Positions 1-5,832 of a stretch of DNA of 6,213 nt are shown here, in pieces. This DNA comes from an uncultured Eubacteriales bacterium (GTDB lineage Bacteria > Bacillota > Clostridia > Lachnospirales > Lachnospiraceae). The notes beneath the pieces were generated by a model that had not been told where the DNA came from, searched no databases, and saw nothing but the letters and a program-made list of their open reading frames with translations. The stretch covers positions 1 to 6,213 of the forward strand of contig CACZSO010000121.1 of NCBI GenBank assembly GCA_902783795.1, written 5' to 3'. Position numbers and translations under genes: made by a program. The stretch's first letter is position 1, and every line of letters begins with the position of its first letter.

Positions 1-98
1 ACATCCCCGGCCGGGGTGCGCCAGGTTCCGAAACCGATGCAGGGGATCGCGACACCATTGTTTAACGTGTAACAGTCCGTTGCCTTCGTAAAATTCAT
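1..98 (-). CDS. Aldo/keto reductase, N-terminal fragment (runs off left edge)
   Basis: The visible 32 codons start at the ATG read leftward from base 98 and include LNNGVAIPCIGFGTW, the first beta-strand signature of NAD(P)H-dependent aldo/keto reductases of the 2,5-diketo-D-gluconate reductase group. Members are soluble TIM-barrel enzymes of about 270-290 residues that reduce aldehydes and ketones. The catalytic Asp/Tyr/Lys/His residues lie outside the window, so the substrate cannot be judged. The start is supported by an AAAGGAG ribosome binding site (bases 106-112) seven bases upstream. The gene lies 93 bases downstream of the LytTR regulator gene on the same strand, and I see no convincing terminator or strong promoter between them, so co-transcription is possible. 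Its composition is GC-rich, like tldDE and unlike the regulator gene. Confidence 0.88.
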   Translation of the reverse strand, partial: MNFTKATDCYTLNNGVAIPCIGFGTWRTPAGD

Positions 99-126
99 AA
101 CACAACTCCTTTCTGAATTTAAATAG

Positions 127-139
127 TGTTTGGTAAACA
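127..139. promoter_or_regulatory. Short palindrome upstream of the aldo/keto reductase gene, possible operator
   Basis: A perfect inverted repeat TGTTT-GGT-AAACA lies 29 bases upstream of the aldo/keto reductase start codon, in the leader or promoter region. No strong -35/-10 pair for the minus strand was found in this 93-base gap. The symmetric site could bind a repressor, but its short arms could also be chance in AT-rich DNA. Confidence 0.25.
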
Positions 140-191
140 ACTCCTCTTTCGTGCAAAAACGAGATTAAATAGCACTTACGCTCAAAACCCG

Positions 192-1133
192 TTAGATGAT
201 GTTGGGATTAAAAGGCTTCTTTTTCTTTTTTGTAAGCCTAATTGCTGTCAGTAATAATGTACCCAACCAAAGAACTATGACGACGATAAAGATATACAAT
301 TCCTTCATCAAACAGGAGGATTTGTATAATGTATCTGATGTATCCAACTTTACTGATATCGCAGCCATCGTTAGAACGGTCATTATAAAAAAGACAATGT
401 TCAAAACGGATATCGCCTTTGTTTTTTTAAAAAAATTTGCCACTTTAGCCGTAATTTCCTCAGCTTTTCCATGAGGAATCGTCAGCAGTTCTCCATTGTC
501 CAGATGGACGTCATATCCCTCTATAAAAGCAATATGTTCAATGTTGCATATATCACTTTTCCCTATACGGATAAACCTTTCTTCCGGTAATTCTTTCAGC
601 AGTGTCTTCAATTGTTTTCTGACATAGGTTTCCTGTTCGTTATTATGTCTGATCTTGGCATATTTACCTTCCTGATTTATGTGGACGATGTTTTTCATAG
701 GAATCTGCTTAAAAAAACGACTGGAATGAACAATCAGAACATTGTCCTGGTCATCCTGAAGACTATGTAGGAAGCGCTTCATCAAAATAGACAAACTTCT
801 GTCCGGGTTCGTCTTAGGGATAATTGCATAAGGATCTACTTCAAATAAATCCCAAATCAACTCCGTGAGGTCCGAGATGAAAACGATAGAAGTCTCGGGA
901 AGAAATCTACGAAATTGCCGGCACAGAGCTGTTATTTTCATTTCCTTCATATTAGCTGAAAAAAACACCAGGTTGCAAATGAATCCTTCTTCTGCTTCAT
1001 ACAAAAAATCAGAGCAGGAGGTAAACATTTTTAGACGATAAGGCATTTGGCTGTCTTCCATAACCCCCTTGACATACTCCATATGATAAATGATCGACGA
1101 AGGATTTTCTGTACAAAAGACTATATTCAGCAT
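192..1133 (-). CDS. LytTR-family regulator with degenerate receiver domain and two C-terminal membrane helices
   Basis: The 313-residue protein has three parts. Residues 1-125 look like a response-regulator receiver fold (start MLNIVFCTENP) but are degenerate: the acidic pocket reads C7-T8-E9, and the position of the phospho-acceptor Asp is Ser59 in FFSANM. Ser87 and Lys107 sit where the conserved T/S and Lys are expected. Residues about 138-234 are a LytTR DNA-binding domain (IPMKNIVHINQEGKY, then ELPEERFIRIGKS and LDNGELLTIP). Residues about 242-262 and 279-299 are two hydrophobic helices, followed by a Lys-rich tail (KKKKK). Ordinary LytTR response regulators are soluble, about 240 residues, and end after the LytTR domain. 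The protein is therefore probably a membrane-tethered transcription factor working without phosphorylation; this is inferred. The start is backed by AGAGG six bases upstream (1140-1144). No histidine kinase gene is adjacent. Composition is AT-rich. Confidence 0.85.
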   Translation of the reverse strand: MLNIVFCTENPSSIIYHMEYVKGVMEDSQMPYRLKMFTSCSDFLYEAEEGFICNLVFFSANMKEMKITALCRQFRRFLPETSIVFISDLTELIWDLFEVDPYAIIPKTNPDRSLSILMKRFLHSLQDDQDNVLIVHSSRFFKQIPMKNIVHINQEGKYAKIRHNNEQETYVRKQLKTLLKELPEERFIRIGKSDICNIEHIAFIEGYDVHLDNGELLTIPHGKAEEITAKVANFFKKTKAISVLNIVFFIMTVLTMAAISVKLDTSDTLYKSSCLMKELYIFIVVIVLWLGTLLLTAIRLTKKKKKPFNPNII

Positions 1134-1200
1134 TCACTTCCTCTTTCCTGGCTGGATTCATAGATCAAGAAAAAACATATTACTATCCATTCTTGCATAC

Positions 1201-1228
1201 AATATAACCCAGTGACCGTATATGTTAA
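1201..1228 (-). promoter_or_regulatory. Promoter of the LytTR regulator gene
   Basis: Read on the minus strand, TTAACA (1223-1228, five of six matches to the -35 consensus) is followed after 16 bases by TATATT (1201-1206, five of six to the -10 consensus). The predicted transcription start near 1194 gives a leader of about 60 bases before the ATG at 1133. This is a motif match only. Confidence 0.55.
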
Positions 1229-1243
1229 CGCTGGATAATACAA

Positions 1244-1274
1244 AGTATACTTTCTCATCCTAATAGCAGTATAC
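1244..1274. promoter_or_regulatory. Repeated AGTATAC motif, candidate regulator binding sites
   Basis: AGTATAC occurs at 1244-1250 and again at 1268-1274, 24 bases apart in the same orientation; the first copy extends to the 8-base palindrome AGTATACT. Both lie just upstream of the -35 box of the LytTR gene promoter, where an activator would bind, and in the shared region with the divergent gene. LytTR proteins generally bind pairs of short direct repeats about two helical turns apart. The motif does not match the published LytTR consensus well, so assignment to this regulator is inference. Confidence 0.35.
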
Positions 1275-1348
1275 ACTATTTGTCGAAAAGATAAAGGACA
1301 AAAAAAGAAAGATCACAGCCAAATCAACAAAAACAAGCTGTCAATGTG

Positions 1349-1354
1349 TATAAT
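1349..1354 (+). promoter_or_regulatory. Consensus -10 box of the small membrane-protein gene
   Basis: A perfect TATAAT lies 38 bases upstream of the ATG at 1393 and is preceded by TGTG, resembling an extended -10 element though without the usual one-base gap. The expected -35 position (about 1326-1331) has only a poor match (AACAAA). A promoter with a good -10 and weak -35 is what an activator-dependent gene would show, but activator dependence is not demonstrated. Confidence 0.5.
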
Positions 1355-1392
1355 GAGCAGCGAATAATAAATGTTCTGGAGAATAAATTGTT

Positions 1393-1785
1393 ATGAAAAG
1401 GAAACGATTCTTCCTTCTGTTAGGCGTTTTTATCATATTGTTTGCTGTATCAATTATATACTATCAATACAATGTTGGTCATTGGTTTACAGCCAACCGC
1501 TGCACTGCGGGCGATGTATGGGGAGAACCAATTCAGGATAAAAACTGGATTCAAAATATGAATCATGTGATCTGTGAAGCGGTTCATTTAGGAGTCCCGG
1601 CAGATATTGAATTGTCTAAGCGGATTTATGGGGGATTTACGCTTAGAGTGAATCTCCTGAAATTCATTCTGATTCAGAAATATAAAGACGGTTATCTTAT
1701 AACCTATGGTTTTTCTCGCAGTATATTTGTAAATGACGAAGAAATATGTTACAGCATAAGAACAATGATCAATGAACTTCCTTAG
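1393..1785 (+). CDS. Hypothetical single-pass membrane-anchored protein, 130 residues
   Basis: I do not recognise the family. The N-terminus has a basic cluster (KRKR, residues 2-5) followed by a hydrophobic helix (about 6-24, FFLLLGVFIILFAVSIIYY). This is typical of a signal anchor, putting the remaining 105 or so residues outside the membrane; there is no lipobox Cys and no clear signal peptidase site. The outer part is mixed alpha/beta-like, with Cys37, Cys61 and Cys119 and many aromatic residues. The ATG is preceded by TGGAG (1377-1381) at an 11-base spacing, longer than ideal, and by a TATAAT box. The gene diverges from the membrane-tethered LytTR regulator gene and converges on tldE. 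It is AT-rich and stands alone, so it may be a target or partner of the regulator; that link rests only on position. Confidence 0.6.
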   Translation: MKRKRFFLLLGVFIILFAVSIIYYQYNVGHWFTANRCTAGDVWGEPIQDKNWIQNMNHVICEAVHLGVPADIELSKRIYGGFTLRVNLLKFILIQKYKDGYLITYGFSRSIFVNDEEICYSIRTMINELP

Positions 1786-1838
1786 ACAATATGGATAGAA
1801 ACGTATCTTTCCTTATATTCTCTTTAGATGTAGTTTCT

Positions 1839-1929
1839 GCAGAGGAATTGCAACTGTTGTTAGCAACGGGGGAAATTAGCTCCTCAGAGGGCTGATCTCC
1901 CCTGACTCTAACACCAGTTATTATTCTGC
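1839..1929. repeat. 91-base imperfect palindrome (large stem-loop, possible mobile repeat)
   Basis: The two halves are inverted copies of each other. GCAGA (1839-1843) pairs with TCTGC (1925-1929), AACTG (1852-1856) with CAGTT (1915-1919), TGTTAG (1858-1863) with CTAACA (1908-1913), GGGGA (1869-1873) with TCCCC (1898-1902), AGC (1878-1880) with GCT (1891-1893), and CCT (1882-1884) with AGG (1888-1890) around a 3-base loop. By hand I count about 33 Watson-Crick and 3 G-T pairs, with small bulges. It lies between the convergent ends of the small membrane-protein gene and tldE. It could be a MITE- or REP-like element, or a transcript-end structure. A TTTTTT run follows at 1941-1946, too far from the stem for a classical terminator. 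Confidence 0.6.
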
Positions 1930-1963
1930 GGTCAATTGTGTTTTTTGGCACGCTTCGCTGTTG

Positions 1964-2004
1964 CTGGGAAGATCGCCATATCTATGGCTCATCTTGATTC
2001 CCAG
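1964..2004. other. Stem-loop immediately after the tldE stop codon
   Basis: CTGGG (1964-1968) pairs with CCCAG (2000-2004), AAGAT (1969-1973) with ATCTT (1991-1995) and GCCAT (1975-1979) with ATGGC (1984-1988), leaving a 4-base loop and a small bulge. It starts two bases past the tldE stop codon. There is no T-run after it on the minus strand, so it does not look like a standard intrinsic terminator. It may protect the 3' end of the tldDE messenger or end transcription less efficiently. Confidence 0.5.
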
Positions 2005-2006
2005 GA

Positions 2007-3356
2007 TTACTTTCCGGCTATGCTGAGCCCCTCTGCCAACACGGCCGGGGCCGCAAAGGCGGTGGTGCTGAGTCCGTAGCCGCTCATTTTTACTTCATCT
2101 GAAAGTCCTTTGATATTCTTCAGGAGTTCGAAGAAATTCCCTGCCACGGTAAAAGCTTTCACAGGCCGGGTCTTGATGCCGTTCTCGATCATAAAGCCGG
2201 CGCTCTGCAAAGAAAAGTCACCGGAAATAGGATTGGCGCCGGCGTGCATACCCTGTAAAGAGTCTATATAGACGCCGTTTCCTGCCTGCATAAGAAGCTC
2301 CTCTTCACTGATGTCTCCGCCCTTAAGCACCATGGTAAAGGGGCGGATCTCCACGGCACCGTCGTAGCCTCTCTTCGATGCATTGCCGGTGGTTTCTTTC
2401 TGAAGCCGTGCTGCTGTTTTCAGGTTATAGAGCAGCGTGTTTAAGGTTCCTTTTTCTATCACGGCTTTGGTGTAAGCCGGTGTGCCTTCCGCATCGAAGG
2501 GCAGCCGGAACAGATTCTCAGGATAGAAAGGATCGTCCAGGATGGTGACTGTCTCTGCGGCGATCTTCTCTCCTTCCTTCCCGGCAAGCCGTGAAAGTCC
2601 CCTCAGAGCTGCTTCCGATGAAAAGGCTGAAGAGAAAGTCGATAAGAGCGATGCCATGGCTTTCGGGGCAAAGACTACCGGATAAGCGCCGGTAGGTGCC
2701 GGTTCTGCTCCCATCTTCTTCAATGCATCATCGACCGCTTTTTCCACCACTTCCTTTTTATCGGTTTCCTCCAGCGGTCCTGCCTTCATCTCATAGGCGT
2801 CGTTCATTTCATCGCCCTGTTTCACCACCGCTGATGTGACAAAGACTGTTCCTGCCATGGTATGGGACAGATCCAGGCCGCGGGAATTAGCGATAGCCAC
2901 GGTTTCTTTTACACTCATGACTTCGGTGGTACTGCCGTCCACAACTGCCGGATCCGCAGCGTATAAAAGTTCCTGGCCCTCCAGAACAGCCTGTGTCATG
3001 GCTTCGGATGGCGGAAGTTCCGAAGACTGCGTCTCAATATCCTGATAAGAAAGTCCGCCTTCTCCCAAAAACTCTTCTTCCTCTGTTTCCAGCGCTGCGG
3101 CATTTTCAGCGGCCTTTCGGACCAGTTCTTCTGCTTCTTCCTCTGTCAGTTCCTCTGTGGAAGCATAGCCCATCCTGCCGTTTTTAAGACAGCGGAAGCA
3201 GACGCCGCCCTCTGTGGCAGAAGAGAATTCATTGATCTCATGCCGGAAAGCGCTTACGGAAAGGCTTTCACTGTTCACATAATACAGTTCATAATCCTTA
3301 AGGCCTGCCTTTTCAGCGGCCCGGATGACGGTTGTTTTAAACTCTTCGTATCTCAT
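2007..3356 (-). CDS. tldE: TldE/PmbA, non-zinc subunit of the TldD/TldE metalloprotease
   Basis: The 449-residue product matches the family length (about 450). It shows the PmbA/TldE pattern: an N-terminal domain (residues 1-75, with SVSAFRHEINEFSSATEG), a middle part containing GAYPVVFAPKAMASLLST (223-240), FDAEGTPAYTKAVIEKGTLNTLLYN across 287-311, and the C-terminal ISGDFSLQSAGFMIENG and FTVAGNFFELLKNI. The position equivalent to the TldD zinc motif lacks HExxxH, as expected for TldE. In Escherichia coli TldE pairs with TldD in a cytoplasmic heterodimer that degrades unfolded peptides, trims the microcin B17 precursor and degrades the antitoxin CcdA. The start at 3356 is chosen because an AAGGAG site lies seven bases upstream and the family N-terminus begins here; the open frame further upstream only overlaps tldD. 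The gene is 11 bases downstream of tldD and surely co-transcribed. Confidence 0.93.
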   Translation of the reverse strand: MRYEEFKTTVIRAAEKAGLKDYELYYVNSESLSVSAFRHEINEFSSATEGGVCFRCLKNGRMGYASTEELTEEEAEELVRKAAENAAALETEEEEFLGEGGLSYQDIETQSSELPPSEAMTQAVLEGQELLYAADPAVVDGSTTEVMSVKETVAIANSRGLDLSHTMAGTVFVTSAVVKQGDEMNDAYEMKAGPLEETDKKEVVEKAVDDALKKMGAEPAPTGAYPVVFAPKAMASLLSTFSSAFSSEAALRGLSRLAGKEGEKIAAETVTILDDPFYPENLFRLPFDAEGTPAYTKAVIEKGTLNTLLYNLKTAARLQKETTGNASKRGYDGAVEIRPFTMVLKGGDISEEELLMQAGNGVYIDSLQGMHAGANPISGDFSLQSAGFMIENGIKTRPVKAFTVAGNFFELLKNIKGLSDEVKMSGYGLSTTAFAAPAVLAEGLSIAGK

Positions 3357-3363
3357 CTTCTGT

Positions 3364-3369
3364 CTCCTT
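3364..3369 (-). promoter_or_regulatory. Ribosome binding site of tldE, overlapping the tldD stop codon
   Basis: On the minus strand the bases TAAGGAG contain both the tldD stop (TAA) and the tldE Shine-Dalgarno site, seven bases before the tldE ATG. This fixes the tldE start and suggests translational coupling, fitting the equal amounts of subunit a heterodimer needs. Confidence 0.8.
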
Positions 3370-4750
3370 ATCTGCCGCCCACGGTGATGGAACTGACGCG
3401 GATCATGGGCTGGCCTACGTTCGTGGGGATGGAGCCGGAACTGGAACCGCACATGCCCTGGCCGCACTCTAAAAGCTTGCCCACCATGTCTATCTTCATC
3501 AGGATCTCTGATCCCGTACCCACTAAAGCTGCCCCTCTGACAGGCTCGCACACTTTTCCGTTCCGGATCATATAGCCTTCGTTCACGGCAAAGTTAAAGC
3601 TGCCGGTGGCCGGATTCACGGAACCGCCGCCCATCTGCTTTGCGTAAAGGCCAAAATCGACCGAAGCGATGATATCGTCATTTTCATCCGTACCCGCTTC
3701 GATAAACGTGTTCGTCATGCGGGACGTGGTCACATAACTGTAACTCTGCCGGCGCGCATTGCCGGTCGGCGCCATGTTGAGTTTCCGGCCGCCGAATTTG
3801 TCGATCATATAACTCTTCAGGATACCGTTTTCGATCAGCACGTTCCGGCGTGACGGGGTGCCTTCATCATCGATATTGATGGAGCCCCAGGCATTGGGAA
3901 TCGTGCCGTCATCCACGGCCGTCACTTTCTCATTGGCGATCTTCTGGCCCAGCTTATCACAGAACTGGCTGGTGCCGTAAGCCACGGAGCTTGCCTCCAG
4001 GGAATGACCGCAGGCCTCATGGAAGATGACGCCGCCGAAGCCGTTATCTATGACTACAGGATAAGTTCCCGCCGGGCAATATCCCGCACCGGCCATGACG
4101 ACTGCCTGCCGTCCCGCTTCCCGGCCCACATCCTTCGGATCGATCTGCTCAGTGAACAGCTCCAGGCCCATCCGGGCACCCGGACGGCAGCCGCCGGACT
4201 GTGTCTCGCCGTCCTTTTCCGCCACCGCAGTGATGTTCATGCGGGTACGGATCTGGCGATCCTTGGTATAGACGCCCTCGGAATTCGCGATCAGGATGTT
4301 GTGGTCAATGTCCAGCAGGACCCCGGTCGCCTGCTTAATGCATGGATCGTAGTCCAACGCCGCGAAATAGCCCGCCTTTAAGAGGTCGATCTTCTCTTTG
4401 ACAGGCACAGAGCCCGGCACGATTTTAATCGGATGGACATCGCCGAAAAGCCGTTCTTTCAATACGATCTCCATCTCCGCCGTTCCTTCTCCCAGGGCCT
4501 CTGCTGCCCGTTTCGCACAACGCATCAGCCCCTCCTCGGATGTGTCCACCGTGGACGCGGCCACGCTCCGTAAGCCTTTGAACACCCGGATGGATGCCCC
4601 GGCGATCACCGCGTCGTTCACGGCATTCACCTTTTTATCCACCATATTGACGGAGCGGTCAAATGTCTTTTCCGCGAACAGTTCCGCATAATCCGCGCCT
4701 GTGGACGCAGCTGCAGAAAGCACCCGCTCGCATAATGATTTTGAAAGCAT
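3368..4750 (-). CDS. tldD: TldD, zinc-binding subunit of the TldD/TldE metalloprotease
   Basis: The 460-residue product carries the hallmark motif HExxxH as HEACGH (His244, Glu245, His249) within NGFGGVIFHEACGHSLEA. The candidate third zinc ligand is Cys434 in GQGMCGSSSGS near the C-terminus, where the family has a conserved Cys. Other family blocks are IDDEGTPSRRNVLIENGIL (293-311), APTGNARRQSYSYV (327-340) and ATGSFNFAVNEGY (381-393). TldD is the catalytic subunit; with TldE it forms a barrel-like cytoplasmic protease that threads unfolded peptides to the zinc. The natural substrate here is unknown, and no peptide-modification or toxin-antitoxin gene is visible nearby. The frame stays open 27 codons further, but the start at 4750 is supported by AAAGGAGG five bases upstream and by family alignment. 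It is the first gene of the tldD-tldE operon. Confidence 0.95.
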   Translation of the reverse strand: MLSKSLCERVLSAAASTGADYAELFAEKTFDRSVNMVDKKVNAVNDAVIAGASIRVFKGLRSVAASTVDTSEEGLMRCAKRAAEALGEGTAEMEIVLKERLFGDVHPIKIVPGSVPVKEKIDLLKAGYFAALDYDPCIKQATGVLLDIDHNILIANSEGVYTKDRQIRTRMNITAVAEKDGETQSGGCRPGARMGLELFTEQIDPKDVGREAGRQAVVMAGAGYCPAGTYPVVIDNGFGGVIFHEACGHSLEASSVAYGTSQFCDKLGQKIANEKVTAVDDGTIPNAWGSINIDDEGTPSRRNVLIENGILKSYMIDKFGGRKLNMAPTGNARRQSYSYVTTSRMTNTFIEAGTDENDDIIASVDFGLYAKQMGGGSVNPATGSFNFAVNEGYMIRNGKVCEPVRGAALVGTGSEILMKIDMVGKLLECGQGMCGSSSGSIPTNVGQPMIRVSSITVGGR

Positions 4751-4755
4751 AAAAA

Positions 4756-4763
4756 CCTCCTTT
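4756..4763 (-). promoter_or_regulatory. Strong ribosome binding site of tldD
   Basis: AAAGGAGG with five bases to the ATG at 4750 is an almost ideal Shine-Dalgarno site. It decides the start in favour of the 460-residue protein over the longer open frame. Confidence 0.85.
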
Positions 4764-4767
4764 ACGA

Positions 4768-4790
4768 CAGGGAAGCTTTGATCTTCCCTG
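4768..4790 (-). promoter_or_regulatory. Leader stem-loop just upstream of the tldD ribosome binding site
   Basis: CAGGGAAG (4768-4775) and CTTCCCTG (4783-4790) form a perfect 8-base-pair stem with a 7-base loop in the tldD leader. Its base is only four bases from the Shine-Dalgarno site. It has no following T-run, so it is not a terminator. It may stabilise the messenger or modulate ribosome access. Confidence 0.6.
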
Positions 4791-4851
4791 CCTTTCTTGC
4801 TTAAAACTGCCCTATTTCTGCAAAACCCCATCCAGGGCTGCTATGGGAAAC

Positions 4852-4881
4852 ATTATACCGTATATCCGCTTTCTCTGTCAA
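4852..4881 (-). promoter_or_regulatory. Promoter of the tldD-tldE operon
   Basis: Both hexamers are perfect on the minus strand: TTGACA (4876-4881) and TATAAT (4852-4857), 18 bases apart. A start near 4845 gives a leader of about 95 bases containing the stem-loop at 4768-4790. This is the best sigma-70/sigma-A promoter match in the window and suggests steady housekeeping expression. Confidence 0.85.
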
Positions 4882-4902
4882 ACAAGTTAAGCGTACCTTC
4901 CC

Positions 4903-4931
4903 TTGTCTTTTCCCTTAAAATGCGGTATATT
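4903..4931 (+). promoter_or_regulatory. Promoter of rluF
   Basis: TTGTCT (4903-4908, four of six) and TATATT (4926-4931, five of six) are 17 bases apart, placing transcription start near 4938 and a leader of about 55 bases. The -35 box lies 21 bases from the -35 box of the divergent tldDE promoter, so the two promoters are back to back. Confidence 0.6.
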
Positions 4932-4993
4932 ATGAATCAGCCTGAGTGTAATGAACCGGCCGGAACTAAGGAAAAAGGAGCTTTCTGTCAATC

Positions 4994-5710
4994 ATGGATC
5001 CCATCAGACTGAACCGTTATTTAAGTGAAAAGGGCTTTTGTTCCCGCCGGGAGGCGGACAGGCTTATTGAAGAAGGAAAAGTGACTGTGAACGGCAGTCC
5101 CGCTGTTATGGGGCAGAAGGTCACGGATGCGGATGAGATTCTGGTGAGAGGCCGGACCCTGGATAAAAAAGCGCCGGAAAAAGTGATCCTGGCGGTCAAT
5201 AAGCCGGTGGGCGTGGTGTGCACCACCAAAAGCTTCCCGGGAGAAGAAAACATCGTCGATATGGTGGACTTCGGAAGCCGGCTGTATCCGGTGGGCCGGC
5301 TCGATAAAGATTCCAAAGGCCTGATCTTCCTGACCAATGACGGGGCTTTTGCCGCAGAAGTCACGAAGGCTTCCGGCCATCATGAAAAAGAATATGAAGT
5401 GGCGGTGGATAAGGAGATCACGGAAGCCTTTCTAAAGCGGATGTCGCGTGGTGTTTACCTGAAAGACCTGGACCGGAGGACTAAAGCCTGCAAGGTGGTG
5501 CCTGCAGGCGACAGGAAATTCCGCATCACATTGACCCAGAGGCTGAACCGCCAGATCCGCCGGATGTGTTCTTCCTGCGGTTATGAAGTGACTTCCTTAA
5601 AGCGGATCCGCATCATGAATGTGCTGCTGGGAAATCTTAAGGAAGGCGCCTTTAGGAGAATAGAAGGACCGGAGTTAAAACAATTGTATTCCGAGCTTAA
5701 AAGATCATGA
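4994..5710 (+). CDS. rluF: 23S rRNA pseudouridine synthase RluF (RsuA/RluB/RluF family)
   Basis: The 238-residue protein starts with an S4 RNA-binding domain (residues about 4-52, RLNRYLSEKGFCSRREADRL). The pseudouridine synthase domain follows, with VNKPVGVVCTT (68-78), the catalytic-Asp motif GRLDKDSKGLIFLTNDG (Asp104) and LNRQIRRMCSSCGYEV (184-199). ENIVDMVDFGSRLYPVGRLD and the KRIRIMNV segment match E. coli RluF, which modifies U2604 of 23S rRNA, more closely than RluB or RsuA. The E. coli protein has a basic C-terminal tail of about 50 residues that is absent here, as is usual outside enterobacteria. The ATG follows AGGAG (4976-4980) at a 13-base spacing, longer than optimal, but no better ATG, GTG or TTG start exists in frame and the family N-terminus fits. 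It is monocistronic, divergent from tldDE. Confidence 0.92.
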   Translation: MDPIRLNRYLSEKGFCSRREADRLIEEGKVTVNGSPAVMGQKVTDADEILVRGRTLDKKAPEKVILAVNKPVGVVCTTKSFPGEENIVDMVDFGSRLYPVGRLDKDSKGLIFLTNDGAFAAEVTKASGHHEKEYEVAVDKEITEAFLKRMSRGVYLKDLDRRTKACKVVPAGDRKFRITLTQRLNRQIRRMCSSCGYEVTSLKRIRIMNVLLGNLKEGAFRRIEGPELKQLYSELKRS

Positions 5711-5727
5711 CCAGAATAGCATATACC

Positions 5728-5756
5728 AGCCTTCAGCAGGAGAACCGGCTTTTTTT
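5728..5756 (+). terminator. Intrinsic terminator of rluF
   Basis: AGCCTTC (5728-5734) pairs with GAA-CC-GGCT (5742-5750) with a two-base bulge and a 7-base loop, followed directly by TTTTTT (5751-5756). It starts 17 bases after the rluF stop codon. The stem is modest, but its position and T-run are right. Confidence 0.6.
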
Positions 5757-5832
5757 GTCGGTCACAGACCGCTCACATCCCTTCTGTTAATAATATTCCC
5801 GGAAACATGAAAAATATTTCATAAAAAATAAT

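Noticed and set aside
5..16. Perfect palindrome CCCCGGCCGGGG
   Set aside because: It lies inside the aldo/keto reductase coding sequence and is explained by GC-rich codons.
196..474. 92-residue plus-strand open frame inside the LytTR gene
   Set aside because: It is antisense to the membrane-helix and LytTR-coding part of a clearly recognisable gene and resembles no family.
1839..1929. Palindrome as an integron attC site for the small gene
   Set aside because: The GTTAG/CTAAC arms point the wrong way (GTTAG left, CTAAC right) and the outer core motifs of attC are absent.
1769..1951. 60-residue minus-strand open frame between the small membrane-protein gene and tldE
   Set aside because: It runs through the 91-base palindrome, has no ribosome binding site or family resemblance, and overlaps the end of the plus-strand gene.
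3357..3551. Upstream extension of the tldE frame
   Set aside because: It lies over the 3' end of tldD, has low-complexity translation and is replaced by a start with a perfect ribosome binding site at 3356.
4932..5012. Possible 26-codon upstream open frame before rluF
   Set aside because: The ATG lacks a ribosome binding site and the frame is the tail of a longer chance frame overlapping rluF.
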